A DNA stretch of 64,000 nt, taken from positions 10,168,001 through 10,232,000 of the forward strand of contig OZ316896.1 of the NCBI GenBank assembly GCA_973895155.1. Reading direction: 5' to 3'. The notes beneath the pieces are model-generated. The model ran no database searches, was not told the DNA's origin, and saw nothing but the letters and a program-made list of their open reading frames with translations. Both the position numbers and the translations under genes were made by a program. This DNA comes from Marsupella aquatica. Lineage: Eukaryota > Marchantiophyta. Below are positions 36,552 to 48,777 of the stretch, in pieces. The stretch's first letter is position 1. The number at the start of each line of letters is the position of its first letter.

Positions 36552-37265
36552 AAGTTGCAGGGAGCTCACTAGCTCAGTCAGTCACCCTACACATTCAAAA
36601 ATGGGCACCAGGACATCGCATCATGAATCCATCAATGTGACGGACATTAAAATATTTGCGTGCTATTGTGATTCAGACGACTCGATCGATCGATGGGTAG
36701 GTGGAATACTACCGTAGCAGCTACACTGCTAGCTAGAGCCTCTTCCCCGCCCATAATTATGGTCGGCCGGACGGAGGGAAGGACAGCAGCTGACTACAGC
36801 TGACTACCTAGCTAGCAACCCTGCCACCAAACTCCCCTTTTCGCATTCTCCTGTTGTCATAGTCTCACCGGCTATCATCCTCACCTATCGAACACAGCGA
36901 CAGAGCACAGCGGGTCGCTATGCATAATGGGCAGTGAAGCCCGTGTGATGTTGAAGACAGTACATGAGTACACTCTGTGGTCGTGAGAGGAGTTAATGCT
37001 CATTCCTTGCTACAAGAGCGAGTGATCGACTGTTTCTGTTGAATGATGAGTACTGTACAAGCGCTTCGCGTGACAGACTTCACAGATTCTCTGTAAGGTT
37101 GGACACTCCATGAAGCTACTGGGTCACGACATGACTCTACGTCTGTGCTACAACTGTAGTTCTTCTACCTTTCTAACTCATGGCTAACAATATGTACTTC
37201 TTCGCTATGGAAAGTCTCCCGAAAATCTCAGTTTCAAATCGATTGATGCTGCCTGATGTAAATGA
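36552..37265. other. Downstream of the DUF3455 gene; nothing assigned
   Basis: Includes the likely 3' untranslated region of the minus-strand DUF3455 gene at its right edge. A short run of CGATCGAT and several GCTAGCTA words occur near 36677-36810. I see no gene. Confidence 0.4.
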
Positions 37266-38489
37266 TCAACCCTTTTTGTAAAAGAAGTAAATTGCTGTGT
37301 ACGGCGACTTGAATGTCTCTCCGGCGGTCGCCGGGTATGACAAATCTGGCGCTAGGCCGTTTTCAGTATAAAGCCTCTGCACGTAAGTTACTTCGCCAAA
37401 CTGACTCCTGCAATTCCAAGAGAAACATAATACACGCCGGATTAGCACGCACAGAAATACCTTACTTTTCTTCAATTCTGGTCATGATTAATCGGTGCCC
37501 AACTAACTTACTACATTACATTTCCGAGTTTCAACACCCGAACCATCAATGCGACACATGTACGAGTACACCCGTCACTTCTCAATAAGACATCATAGAG
37601 TCGGGGGCTTGGGTATCCCCAACGTTTGTTTCATACACACTTACGCATCTTCATCAATTCCTTCCCGCAATTAAAAACCATACCTACCACCTCTAAACAT
37701 CACAGCTGTTGCGGTTGATCGATCTAGACATACGCTACACTCATAACATCGCACAAGGAAGAGTCCAATCCAGAGACTCGACGATATCAGACTAGAGACT
37801 AGTACTCAGTCAATCTCAGGTATGAATGGCTCTTACCGTCCGTCATTCAAACCAGGTATGAATCGACTAGATTGCAGAAATTTTGCATATAAGGATTTTG
37901 CCACAAGGAGACACGGGTGCGAGGGGTAATTGAACACTTACGGTGATCCAGAGATGTCTGTTGCATCCAGCATCAGCCATGGAATGGCATCTTGCGACAC
38001 CGTCACTTTTACGGAAGCAGCTCCCGTGCAGAGGCTTTCAGGAGAGAAAGACTTCCAGGTGGGTTGCCCGCCGAGAGCAGTCTTTTGGGGGAGAAAATAG
38101 TGCACCCCAAACTCCTTTCCTGCGAACGTGCATAGTGTCGCCGAGGCATTGTACAATGTCCAGTTCCCGTTCTCGAATACATACTCTTGGAATCCGCTGG
38201 CTCTCAAGACCTTGTGCAGTTTGTTTCCGGGTTTAACGAGCAACGACTCCGGAACTTCCGTCGGTTCCAACGAGTTCCCACTCAGATTCAGCAGCCTTCG
38301 CTGACCCACCGTGTTTCCACTCAAATTCAGAAGCCTTCTCTGACCTACCGAGTTTCCACTCAAATTCAGAAGCCTTCTCTGCGGAAAACTAGGAGCGGAC
38401 CGGCCCTGAGCCTGCGTGTTTGAATTTGAGGCAGCTATGACGAATAAGATGAGTAACACTAACGCCCGTGACACACAGGACAGCTTCAT
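37266..38489 (-). CDS. Secreted DUF3455-family protein, 2 exons
   Basis: Exon 1 (38489-37942) ends at ATCACC|GTAAGT; exon 2 (37407-37266) starts after TTGCAG. The join is phase 2 and gives 229 residues; the intron is 534 bases. Residues 1-28 are a typical signal peptide (KLSCVSRALVLLILFVIAA). Residues 38-75 hold three near-identical 13-residue repeats, RRLLNLSGNSVGQ-type. From about 77 onward the DUF3455 pattern is clear: VPESLLVKPGNKL, a GF-YVFENGNW segment, FGVHYFLP, PTWKS, DAIPWLMLDATDISG, then EVTYVQRLYTENGLAP and SPYTAIYFFYKKG at the end. The molecular function of DUF3455 is unknown. Five N-glycosylation sequons are visible: one NLS in each repeat plus NWT at 109 and NAS at 114, which fits an apoplastic or wall-associated protein (inference). 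The start is the only ATG preceding the signal peptide. Confidence 0.92.
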
Positions 38490-39291
38490 TGCTGCTGTAC
38501 TCCTTATAACAAGAAGTCGTCTGGGGAAGCTGCGCGAGAGGAAGTATTCTCAAGCTGGGCATTCATGGAGCTTCAGATCTACAAGGGTGGCAGTGGACTC
38601 AATTTGCGAGGGGGGAGGATCTTTGTGCGCTTCGATCTCAACCTCGCTCTGCAGAGTCTGATGAGGGTAAAGTGAGATATAGAGCACGGGCCTGTAGCTG
38701 CAGACACAGAATCCCTGCCTGGAGCAAAAGATCGAGACCTGAACGATTAAAATATGATGTGGGCCCGCCTGGCCCTTTGACTTCGATAGCTCAGACTGAA
38801 TGATCGACCTTTATGCATTGATTGTAACGCTTTCTCACAGCTACTGTGAGATCAACTTTTTGTCTTCTGAAAGATGGTGTATAGCTCACTGTGGACTGTA
38901 CTGCACCGGTATGACTGTATGCCTTGCGGCTGCCTGCCTTTCGCTCCAATCTTTCAATGATACAGTTTATTATTTTATTCCAGGTCCAAGTGATGATGAT
39001 TGTCAGGCGGAGCCTGAACGTGGGTATAATAATCATATCGCTACCCAGGTAGGGATCGCTGGAAACCTGTACCATGTTCGACGTTTCTCTTCCGATTCCA
39101 GTTTCTCGACCTTCGGTTCTCCTCATTAGCCTGTTTTGACTTTTCTTTTCCGAGGCTTCCAGAAAGAAGTCAATCTTGGGAGTGAGAATCCCAGAATCAC
39201 TCCAAATTTTTGAGGTGGGCCAAATTGGAAAGCAAGGTAAAAACAGGTAGATTCTCTCCTTCTGTATGGGTGCCTGGTCTTAAATAGGGTA
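38490..39291. other. Upstream of the DUF3455 gene; promoter region
   Basis: The 5' leader and promoter of the minus-strand gene should lie here. A TATA-like word is at 38674-38681. Overlapping openings on both strands at 38791-39129 are mirror shadows of each other and unsupported. Confidence 0.4.
38674..38681 (-). promoter_or_regulatory. Possible TATA box of the DUF3455 gene
   Basis: The minus strand reads CTCTATATCTC about 190 bases before the ATG, a plausible distance for a plant core promoter plus leader. No other element supports it. Confidence 0.3.
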
Positions 39292-39558
39292 GGGTGTCTC
39301 AAACCTTGAACTTAGCAGGAAAAAAACCATGACTGAAACCACGAGTGTTTGAACTTAGCAGGAAAAAAAAGATGATTGAAACCATGAGTTTTGGTCACGG
39401 GTTAGGAGTCTGCGGACACACATTTTTGTGTCCGCCACTTTTTGTCCGCATTTTTGTGTCCGCCACTTTTTGTCCGCATTTTTGTGTCCGCCACTTTTTA
39501 TCTCATGAGTTTGCCATTGACCGTGACCCGAGGCAGAAAGACAGATTTGAGATGCCCT
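39292..39558. mobile_element. Short inverted-repeat element (MITE family B)
   Basis: The ends AGGGTGTCTCAAA and TTTGAGATGCCCT are inverted repeats with two mismatches, matching the ends seen at 21536 and 49018. The interior holds a duplicated phrase GAACTTAGCAGGAAAAAAA and the 28-bp tandem repeat at 39422-39505. It is non-coding. No target duplication was certain. Confidence 0.55.
39422..39505. repeat. 28-bp tandem repeat, three copies
   Basis: Units start at 39422, 39450 and 39478 with ATTTTTGTGTCCGCCACTTT; the first two are identical over 28 bases and the third diverges in its last bases. The repeat lies inside the family B element and probably arose by slippage. Confidence 0.9.
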
Positions 39559-41102
39559 AATGAAGGTTGGCAGGATGGTGAGGGATGGTGAGGATAAATG
39601 GTTGAGGGCATTCTGAGCCAGTTTTGGAGCTCCAAGCTAATAGTTTAAATTGATGGTCTGTCAAGACCCTGCCAGGCAGCACCAGCCTCATCATTAACTT
39701 GCCGGCTGTCCTGCCCTGATCAGGTGACTCTCGCTGGGGATGACATTTCTGTGATATTCCATGAATCTCAAAAAAGGTTGTCAAAACTTAGTATTTACTC
39801 GAGTTAAGTCAGAGCCTTTGTACAATACCATACAACCATAATTATGATCATTATCAATTGTGGGATAACATTTAAATGTAGTAAACATTGGACTTTCATG
39901 ATATACATCATCATTAGTCCAATGTCCATGCTTTGCACAAAAAATGTCAAGGTGAGAAAAGATATTGAGGTGAGAAAAAGATCTCAAGGTGATAAAAGAA
40001 ATAGAGGAGAGCAAAAGATCCTAAATCATCCCCCTTTCTCCCATTCTTCTATTCTCCCCACTTTTTTTAACATGTCTTGATTTAATAACTTTTCCCTTTT
40101 ATTATGTTTTCCTTTTATCTTCTCCCTCCCTTTTTTTTCTAAACCCGGCCATTTCCTCTCCAATCTAGGATCATCTCTCATGTCTCCATGATGGAGTGTC
40201 ATAGTTTTAATCTGTGAACATAAGTATCACTTGTACATTCTAGTACAACCTATAATCATAGTACCTTCAAGTACATTTGTCCTATTTGAAGGTGTAGCTA
40301 AGTATTGTCTTTGTACATGTACTCTGAACAGGGATACATGAGCCTCTACCATACCAATTAGTGTGGGATAGGAGAGGCAATGTGATAGTATTGCTTGCAT
40401 CCAAAGGTGATTAAAAGTAATCTTTCAAGTGGACAATCAGGATAGGATATCGCCTTTTTAAAAAATTTGTAAGCAGACAAAACCCAATAATGGCAGGTTA
40501 GCATATTATAGAGTTAGATTAGAGAGCTGTAGATTGCTCCTTGGATGGAGAATGTAAATGTCATGATTGTGCAAACTGTAATTGGTGATTTGTTTCTGTG
40601 GGACTCTAGTGTTTGAAATACCCAGATTTATCCTTGGATGGAAGAGAACAACATGTTATGTGCTTACCAGGAATAATAGCTAGCAAAGTACCAAGACATT
40701 AACAACATTTTGTGACTAAATCCACCAAAAACCTACATGCCAACCGTTTAGTTGAAAGGAATGTTTAAAACAGCCCGGTTGCACTGTTTCTTTGTCAAAT
40801 GTTGCTGTGCATCCGGGCTTCCTTTTCTAAGAACGCCCCCCACTAGGTTTTAGCATAATTCTAAAGACAAATACCAGTGCATATGCACAGAAAAGGGCAC
40901 CCCTTATACAGACTCCCCATGGGGGGATAGTGGGCATAAATACACTTTGATGGATTGTGGAGGGGCTGTGGTTCAAGATGCTTGTTACAGCTGCTGCAAA
41001 TGATAGGGAGTAGGCAGACCAAGGTCCAGTGTAACAGCCAGTTAGCTACCAACCAGAAGCCAGGTCTTTCTCTAATTTTAACAATTATAAAAATACAATT
41101 TT
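39559..41102. other. Intergenic, no gene seen
   Basis: Contains a small palindrome at 40772-40818, where AGCCCGGTTGCAC is mirrored by GTGCATCCGGGCT. The word AGCCCGGATG in it matches the terminal repeat of the 1163-bp transposon at 25 kb. Pyrimidine-rich runs lie near 40040-40140. Confidence 0.4.
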
Positions 41103-41480
41103 GCACCTGCTCCATAAGTGCAGGCCTTTCAGAGCCCTAAGGGATTGTACTTATGAAGGGACTATTGTAGATTTATTGTGCAAATATAGATGGCATCATA
41201 ATAGCAAACAATAGTATATTTTCACCCAGCCAATCCCGCCAATAGTTGGGACTAACATTGTAGATTTGTTCTGCCAATAGTTGGGATTAAACATTGTAGA
41301 GTACCAATCTGCACCTACTCCATAAGTGCAAGTCTTTCAAAGCACTAAGGGATTGTAATTACGAAGGGACCATTGTAGTTCTGTTGTCCAAACAGTTGAC
41401 ATCATAATAACAAAAGTACACTTATCACCCAACCAGCCCTGATTGAACTTGTAAATTTGTTGTGCAAATAGTTGGTAGTC
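41103..41480. repeat. Direct repeat, period about 208 bp
   Basis: The phrase GCACCTGCTCCATAAGTGCA at 41103 recurs at 41311 with one change, followed in both by CTAAGGGATTGTA, GAAGGGAC, ATTGTAG, a GTTGACATCATAAT-like word and CACCCA. The second unit ends near 41480. The words GCCAATAGTTGGGA also repeat inside unit one. Confidence 0.75.
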
Positions 41481-41530
41481 TGTTTACTTTTTCTAACTTT
41501 TTGGGGTTTGCATTTGCCCTCTCCTTTTGC

Positions 41531-41660
41531 ATTGCAGTTATTCCTACGTTCTACTTTGTTTGGCCCTTTATACTAACTTTGTCCTTTTTCTCCTCATTGC
41601 AGTTATTCCTACGTTCTACTTTGTTTGGCCCTTTATACTAACTTTGTCCTTTTTCTCCTC
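41531..41660. repeat. Perfect 65-bp tandem duplication
   Basis: 41531-41595 and 41596-41660 are identical, starting ATTGCAGTTATTCCTACG and ending TTTTTCTCCTC. Full identity implies a recent duplication, or an assembly artefact. Confidence 0.95.
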
Positions 41661-43889
41661 AAGCAATTGGGACTAAAAACTTTCACTATCAGCCTGCCAC
41701 TGCCTTCCACATAATATAGTGCACTACTATCACTTAGAAGTATAATGGAGATAGCGTTTGCAAAGGCAGACCTTATCCATCCATGAGGACATAAGTTATA
41801 GCTAAAGTTTTAGGAATTTTACTTTATTGACAGTGTCCTATTTGAACAATTGGGTCCCACCATGACTTGGCTCATCGAAACACTGGTGGCTGCCAAGTGG
41901 CACAATTTCTCAAACATTCTTATTAAATCTCATCATGTGGACCAGCAATCCGATCAACACACCTGGTAAAATATGTTTGGATGGATTCTGGTACGGAAGA
42001 AAAAGCCTTGGCCATTATTTTGTCCACTTTTTCTTTCTGTGCTTACAATAGGACTTGGTCTTCATTGTTGGGGAATGTTAAATCCACCCCAGACATTCCC
42101 TCAATTCACCCCAATTTAATAAATCCACCTAAAACTGACCTACCGGAGCTGCTTTAACTCTTCCCATTTCCAAAAGTTTTGATGTAAAATTTTACTTTCA
42201 ATGTCTCCCTTGATGCAGCTAAATAGGCTGTTCTTGGTTTCATTAAAAGAGTCTTGGAAGATCTTTCTGAAGATTCTAACAACTTTCATTATGAGTCGAG
42301 GTAGCTATGAAGTTTCAAAGATTACCGCATCACTTGCTTTACATTCTTCCCACATCCAAAATGTTTTGAATGAGCGACTTTATTCTCCCTAGATATGCGA
42401 GTCGGCTGTCTTGGGTTTGTTAGAAGGGACTTGGAAAGATATTATCAATGAGTCTAATATCGCCTGCATTCATTGAGAATTCAAAGAGCAATGGATTTCC
42501 ACCATCTCCAGTGTAATCCACCTTAAGTTTCCCCAGCCGTCCCGCCTTTCACAATTACCAATAACTGCCAGCAATGGTTTGGACCATGAGAAGAGCTGAA
42601 GCTTCGAGTACGTGAAGTTGCCAGATCAGCTGCAGAGATGTTTGATTGAAATTAAGAGGGCCAATTGCAGACATCCATCAATCTTGGTGGACTTTGTCAT
42701 TATAGCTTATGCAGTGCAGGCCTGCTGATCTTGGGAGGGAAAAATGCTGGACAGGGTGCACACACTGAGGAACATTGGGGGTTCAATAAATGGGGGTGCG
42801 GGGTGGTCCCACTACATATGTTTCTGGCAGGGCCGGGTAGCAGACTGGTGGGAGTGCTCAAGATTAGAACAATAATTTTGCACTGGTGGCCTTCAGTAGG
42901 CCTGGTGCCGGTAAAACTGATGAATATCCAAGTCAGCCGACCTTGCTGCGTTGCATTGGAACAATCCATCTCAGCTCTGCATCAGGATATCATATTCAGT
43001 TAAGGGCAGAACAAGGATGGTGTTCTTCAATTCCTCTAGGTTTTCAGTTTAGGGAAAGAGGGAGACAATGACTTTTGTTGCAATTTTTTTGTTGCAATGG
43101 CATGCATTGATGCAATTTGGCAGGGCAGGGACATTCTTTTTGGTGCCCTGAATGGGCCCTGCCAACCAGGCCAAATTGCCAGCCCCCATTCTTGTTTTGC
43201 CCCTAAACTGAAAATAATATCCTATTACACAGCTGAAGCTCTCAAAGAATTATCATCAGGCACCAGTGCAAGGGAACATAGTAGTTGCCAGCCCAAACAC
43301 TTGCAGTCTGCTTTCACATCGTCAAAATCCTTGACTCTCCTAAGACCGTTTCCAATGTAAATACCAGTTACGACAATATCATTTCTTTAGTTTACTGTAG
43401 TGCCATCCCCAGTCTGCACCACAAATAATTAATCACTAGAATTTTAGACCTGGGTGCCAGTTGTTTTTAGTGTTGGTGAAAGCTCAATATAATTTTTGGA
43501 TATAATGGTAAAGAACATTGATCTCTTGATCTTAGAATCTTGATGGAAACACTGGCTTCTTCCGTGTATCTAGATTATATTTAAAGCACAAGAAGAAGTA
43601 AATAACATGTTGGTCGTGCGTTCTTCCTTGGAATAAAACACAATTACTATTTTGCACGGATCCTACTCAAACCCCTGGATTGCACTGCGTTATTCTAAGC
43701 AGCAATCATGGTCAAATGAAACTCTGCCCCAACTCTTATTGGATAAATTTACTTGCACTAGAAATCAGCTTCACGCCAGCAAACATTACAATCTTGAAAA
43801 CCCAACAAGAAGGTTTTAAAAGCTCATCAGAATTTATAATTCAGGGAAAAATAAAGTACAATGAAAGGAAAGAAAAAGAGTTTCAAAGA
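41661..43889. other. Intergenic, no gene seen
   Basis: Overlapping openings at 42665-43071 occur on both strands without domains. The final 29 bases before 43890 supply the apparent start codon of the retroelement ORF. Nothing else was recognised. Confidence 0.4.
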
Positions 43890-45525
43890 TGACACCCACA
43901 TCCTTGGTCCTCCTACCGCGGTTACTTCTGCCCTCGCCACTCTTTCCACCCATTTGATGGGCCTCGGTTTACGGGTTCAGCCTGTGAAGAGTCGTGCATG
44001 GAGTCCAGCTGGGTTACCCTCTGATCTTGCGCTTCCTCCAGGGTTCTTACGTCCAGCCGATGGTCTTCGGGTCCTTGGCTCTCCAGTCGGTACCGCCTCC
44101 TTTTGCTCATCTTTCATCGCTGACGCTCTACAGGCCGCCTTAGCCCCTACTCCTATGCTCCCTAAGTTCGCAGATTCTCAGGCAGCATTTGGGATGTTGT
44201 TTTGGTGCATCCACCCTCGTGCGTCTTATCTGGCTCGGACGCATCCCCCTACCGAGGATCTTTGTCTCTACCTTCAAGCATTTGATGTCTCCATTCGTGA
44301 GACTCTGGCCTCTCTTTTAGGGCCGGGTACGTTGCTCTCATCTCCGTGGCTTCATCGACAACTTGGTCTTCCTATTTCGCAGGGTGGTTTTGGTCTTACT
44401 TCCATTGAGAGCCTTGCACCTTTGGCCTTTTTGGGTGCGTGGGCGGCCGCCTTCTCATTGTTGGCCGATCGTTTCCTTACTGAGGATCGCCCTTTTTTAC
44501 TTTCATCTCTCATGGAGGTAGAGGAGGGTTCCCTCCCGTTTCAGGTTCATTTGCGCGCGGCGCGGTCATCATTACCAGATCCCGTTCGCGCTGCGTTACC
44601 TTCTTTTCAGGAGTTTTTATCCTTGGATCCCGTCCGTCTTCAGGCAGACCTCGCTGGGCGTATGCACGCTTTCACCCTTTCCAGCATCCTCTCCGAGGCA
44701 CCTGACACAGACCGAGCTCGGATTCTTTCTTCCGGAGGGAAGGGCGTAGGAGGATGGCTTCAGGCCAATCCAGTCATTCCTCATTTGCGGATGTCTTCAG
44801 CGGAGGTCTCCACAGCCATGCGTCTTCGTATGGGGTTGCCCCACCCACTTCTTGCAGGTTTACCTCCTTCTTGCACTTGTGGGAAGCCTTGTGATGCCAC
44901 AGGTGTCCATCTTCTTTGGTGCAGTTTGGGAGGTGAAACCATTACTGTTCACGACGCGGTGCGCGATGCGACTGCTCAGGTTCTCTCTGGCTCTTTGGTA
45001 TGCGTGCGGCGGGAGGTGGTACTCGAGTTACCTGGTCCTCCATCCCAGCGGTTACGGGTGGATCTTACTATGGTCCGTGAGGGTCAACATACTTTGGCAG
45101 ATGTAGTGGTGGCAAACCCATTGCGCCAAGACATCCTTGGGACAGCGGCAACAACGGCAGGGGCAGCAGCGTCACGTGCGGCAACAACGAAGGAGGCCAA
45201 ATATGCTGCACGAGCTTCATCCGATAGCTTCCTCCCCCTTGCTCTGGAGCTCTTCGAGCGTCTTCATCCTCAGTTTGATGGGCTTCTTCGGCAAGCTGCC
45301 AGGGATGTTCATGGCCGAATGGGTCCCACCGGACCCCCGCTATCTGTTTCGACCACGCACTTTCGCCAACGCATTTCAGTCACCTTACAGCGTGCTCAAG
45401 CTCGGGCCATCTATCGTCGATCTCTTACAGTGGGTGCTAGTGTGCCTCCGCAGCGGCTAGCTCCCCTAGAGGATGTTCCAATCCCACTTGCCGATCTAGT
45501 TTTGACCCTTGATGTGGACCATTAG
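43861..45525 (+). pseudogene. Truncated reverse transcriptase/endonuclease ORF (554 codons)
   Basis: This is the longest open frame of the window. Its first 9 or so codons come from host sequence and only then does element sequence start at the catalytic Asp pair, so the reverse-transcriptase palm and fingers are missing and the product cannot be active as a polymerase. Residues from about 11 to 335 are the remaining thumb and connector, with EDLCLYLQAFDVSIRETLAS-type helices. A zinc-knuckle-like CTCGKPC...H..LWC lies at 338-354 (Cys340, Cys344, His350, Cys354). An endonuclease-like core follows, with Asp401 in RVDL and Asp414 in ADVVV spaced as in restriction-like endonucleases of R2-type elements, and a Lys-containing stretch after it. 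The frame is intact to the stop, which suggests recent insertion. Confidence 0.8.
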
Positions 45526-45768
45526 CTTTTTGTCACATTTGCTACGAATGATGTGGACCTCGGTCCGGTTGGGTTAGTTTTAGTCCCTCTTTCTTGGTTT
45601 TTAGGGTTCCCTATTGCTCATTTCTTACTTTTAGTTCCTCTTTTTCGGTGTTTTGAGGTTCCCTTTTGTTCACTTCTTTTAGGTTTGGTTTTGTCCACTT
45701 GGACCCTCTTTTGTTTGTTCTTGTGTAAAGTGTTTGGTCCGTTTCTATAAAAAGTGTGTGTATATTAC
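43890..45768 (+). mobile_element. 5'-truncated non-LTR retroelement with restriction-endonuclease-like C-terminus
   Basis: The left junction falls in the reverse-transcriptase catalytic motif: the element's own sequence begins at the second Asp of an FxDD-type motif, followed by THILGPP. The right end lies after a T-rich 3' untranslated region. The word TTCAAAGA occurs on both sides (43882-43889 and 45769-45776) and is probably the target duplication. There is no poly-A tail, only TATAAAAAGTG near the end. A decayed, reverse-oriented relative lies at 60656-62008. The layout (reverse transcriptase, CCHC knuckle, endonuclease-like end) fits early-branching non-LTR groups such as R2-like elements; the exact clade is undecided. 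Confidence 0.8.
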
Positions 45769-48206
45769 TTCAAAGAGGATAAACAACTAACAAGAAAAAA
45801 GACAAGCAAATGTAAACCTAAAAATTGACGAATAAAACGAGAAAAATATAAAGTCAAAAATTGCATATTGACTTCCATGAACCAAAAAATCCCATGCCTC
45901 AGAATCGGATAGCATCAAAGTCAATGGGTTGGATACTACTTTTTGCAATTTAGTTACTGGGTTGGTCGGTCAACACCCAATTATACTGAGGCTTTCCACT
46001 CTGGTTTGGAGCATGATGCTCTTTGATTTCTACTGGGGAGTAAAATCACATAACAAAGGTTTGGGCTGACTTTCATTTGACCATGACCCTACTTCCAATA
46101 AATCAGACTATCCTGTTAGCCAGCGCTTTTTACCTTGACATCCTTAGCCCATAAAGCCTGGCATTTTTTCCAAGTTTCAGTAAGGCTACCTCAAATTTCC
46201 TCCCTGGGAGTGAAATCGTGATAGTCCCTTGTACGATACAGTAGTGCCATCCAGGTTTGCACATGACTTGCATAAATCTTAAAATAAGTTTTATTCCAGT
46301 AAACAATGCATGCAAAGAAAAATATTATTCTCATGACTCAGTATTTTTGAAAATTCAGTGATCAGACTACCTAAATTTTACCTCGCAAAATTGTTGGGAT
46401 ATTTTGCAAGATCTTAAAATTGTTTTGTCTCACGTTCAAATTATTTATTGTTTGCAGGAATTGGGATGGCACTACCGTGAAATAAAAACGGTAAACCAAA
46501 AAAGTTTGGTTAGTGCACGAACTTGGAACACTTTAAAAAACCAGGAAAAACGTTGCATATGTCTCAAAAGTAAGGTATGCATCGTATATATTTTATTATG
46601 TCATCCTAGTCTTCCGCTTTTGGGTGTTTTTTCCATGTAGGCACAGACCCCATTAGTTTAAATCTAACTAAGGGCAGATCTCATTAGTTTTCAATCAGGG
46701 CAATCCTTAAATATAGGGAGATATCTTTTGGGCCATTAATCTAGGATAATCTCTTTTGGGCCAGTTTCTCACCTAGCCACAGACCCTGGCCATTAGTTAA
46801 ATGCAGAGGCGATCCTTAAAACTTAAATCTAGGGAGATCTCAAGGTTAGCAAATATTTCAGGAAAATAAAATACAGAGTATTCCTAGCATCTTCTCTTTC
46901 CACACTAAGATATATTCTAGTATATGTCATGCTTGTCTTGAAAAACAAACACCGAGATTTTTACAGGCTAAAAAGGCAGGTACCCGTATCACAGAAAACC
47001 AACACGGACATTCTAACCAGGCCCTCCTACACAAGCTCATACATCTTCAGCTGAGGACTTGACCAGGCCCTTTGGACTCACATTGGGCCATCAGAAATCC
47101 ATAAACACAGTCACTCCGCAACAACTGTCACCGGGTCAGCCTCTGCTACACAGGGTGCCCTCAGAAAATAACGTTCTGTGGGTTTTGTGGCACCTTGAGT
47201 CAGGTAATGGTGCGGCCCTCTGTAAGTGCATACTCAATGACTATTTCTGTGGAGTTACTGCATTTTATGAGTTTTTGATGCACACCCTGGGAAGGGCTTG
47301 GTCAAGTCCTGAATATAGCAGGCTCATCCTGGAACATGCTTGAGTTTTTGTCTCCGTGGTCCGTCATGTCCTGAATTGGTCTCCGTGGTCAGTCATGTCC
47401 TGAAGATGCAAGAGGGTCCTGCTTAAGTCCTTCTCTGACCATATGGTTCCCACGATAGCTTCTAGGGTCATTTTTGGGCCCCCAACACTTTGTTCATGCA
47501 ACTATGATCATCTACTGTCAAAACTCTACCTCATAAGAATGGTGAGCTGGGAAAATAGAAAAACATGATAGCAGTTTCTGCAACACTTTTAAGAGGCCAA
47601 ATGACACAGAAAATGGCGTTAGATATGCTGAAATAGACAGCAAAGTCCAGGTGTAAACAGCATACGGGAAAAAGCAGGCGGAGAAAACTTTTGGCTGGGG
47701 AAAAATTAAATGGCCATCTGTGAATTTCTCGAAGCAAGTAAAACTAACCTTTTGCCATTCAAAATCATGAACTAAGTTTCCAGTAGGTGAAAAAGAAAAT
47801 TATGTTACACAGTAAGGCCAAACTAAGTACAATGAAGAGCAAACTAGGTACAAAAGTGGAGAGTTAGCACACCTTTTTTGGAACGAAGGGAACCCTACTG
47901 AGTTAGCAGACTAGCTAGTGTAACCTGGAAAGCTATCGTCAGACTTACTCATCACACTTTAACTGGGTTTTCCATAACCTTACACAAGCTACATATGAAC
48001 TTATGAAGGGTAGGCCCCGACTTTTAATGTTGCAGAGCCAACCCACAGTTGCCACATTAGCCATTTTATAGTAAGTGCTGGCTACACCGTACTGGAGGAT
48101 CTCTGTGACCAAAGAGGTTTAGTCAAAATAGACCCAACAAATGGAATGTACTTTTTCATATGCCACATTAGATTATTTTCAGTCCCACACTCCCACAACT
48201 TCACTT
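45769..48206. other. Intergenic, no gene seen
   Basis: A 94-codon plus-strand frame at 47059-47343 has no recognisable domain. 46640-46860 contains repeated words (GGCCATTA, ACAGACCC, ATCCTTAAA, AGGGAGAT) that suggest old local duplication. No RNA gene was found. Confidence 0.4.
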
Positions 48207-48225
48207 CCCCCCCCCCCCCCCCCCC
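48207..48225. repeat. Homopolymer run of 19 C
   Basis: An uninterrupted run of 19 C bases on the + strand, flanked by CACTT and AACAAACC. Its length is likely to vary and is prone to sequencing error. Confidence 0.9.
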
Positions 48226-48589
48226 AACAAACCGGAAAAGGGCCTGAACCCCCACAAACCACCCAGGGGACAAAAGCCACCCCAAGGGGCACGACTTCAC
48301 TTTGTTCAGCCACTAAAGTCAATTATGTATACTATACATACACTATGTGGTCTGAGTGCCTCTTCTTTGAACATAAATAGAGGCCAGAATCAAAAAATAC
48401 TTTGTGAAAAATAGATTCCCGAGTTCTTGGTTGACATTCAAGCCTCTTGCCCGTTTATTTTCATAGTCCACGCTCAAAATTTTCCCAATAACTGGCCCCA
48501 GTAATCCTCATTCTTTTGCCTGCACCCGGACAGTCACTTATGCCCCAGGGTCACACCTAGAAGCTTCACTCTAGACCATAGGCCTTGCA

Positions 48590-48743
48590 TTTTTTTTTGG
48601 TTTATTTTTTTTGTCTTGAAAGCCTATTCAAAGAAGACCCATCTAACTACAGGAGCATACAATCTTTTGTAGGGTAGCCACAAGGGATTATACACATGGA
48701 TCCATAAGGGACCGGATAGGAGGGCCAGCCAGTGGCTCATGAG

Positions 48744-48777
<34 letters not shown>

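Noticed and set aside
38791-39129. Mirror ORFs of about 110 codons on both strands
   Set aside because: They shadow each other, have no domain and lie in the presumed upstream region of the DUF3455 gene.
48207-48380. 79-codon ORF starting before the C run
   Set aside because: Depends on the 19-base C homopolymer staying in frame; composition is that of simple sequence.
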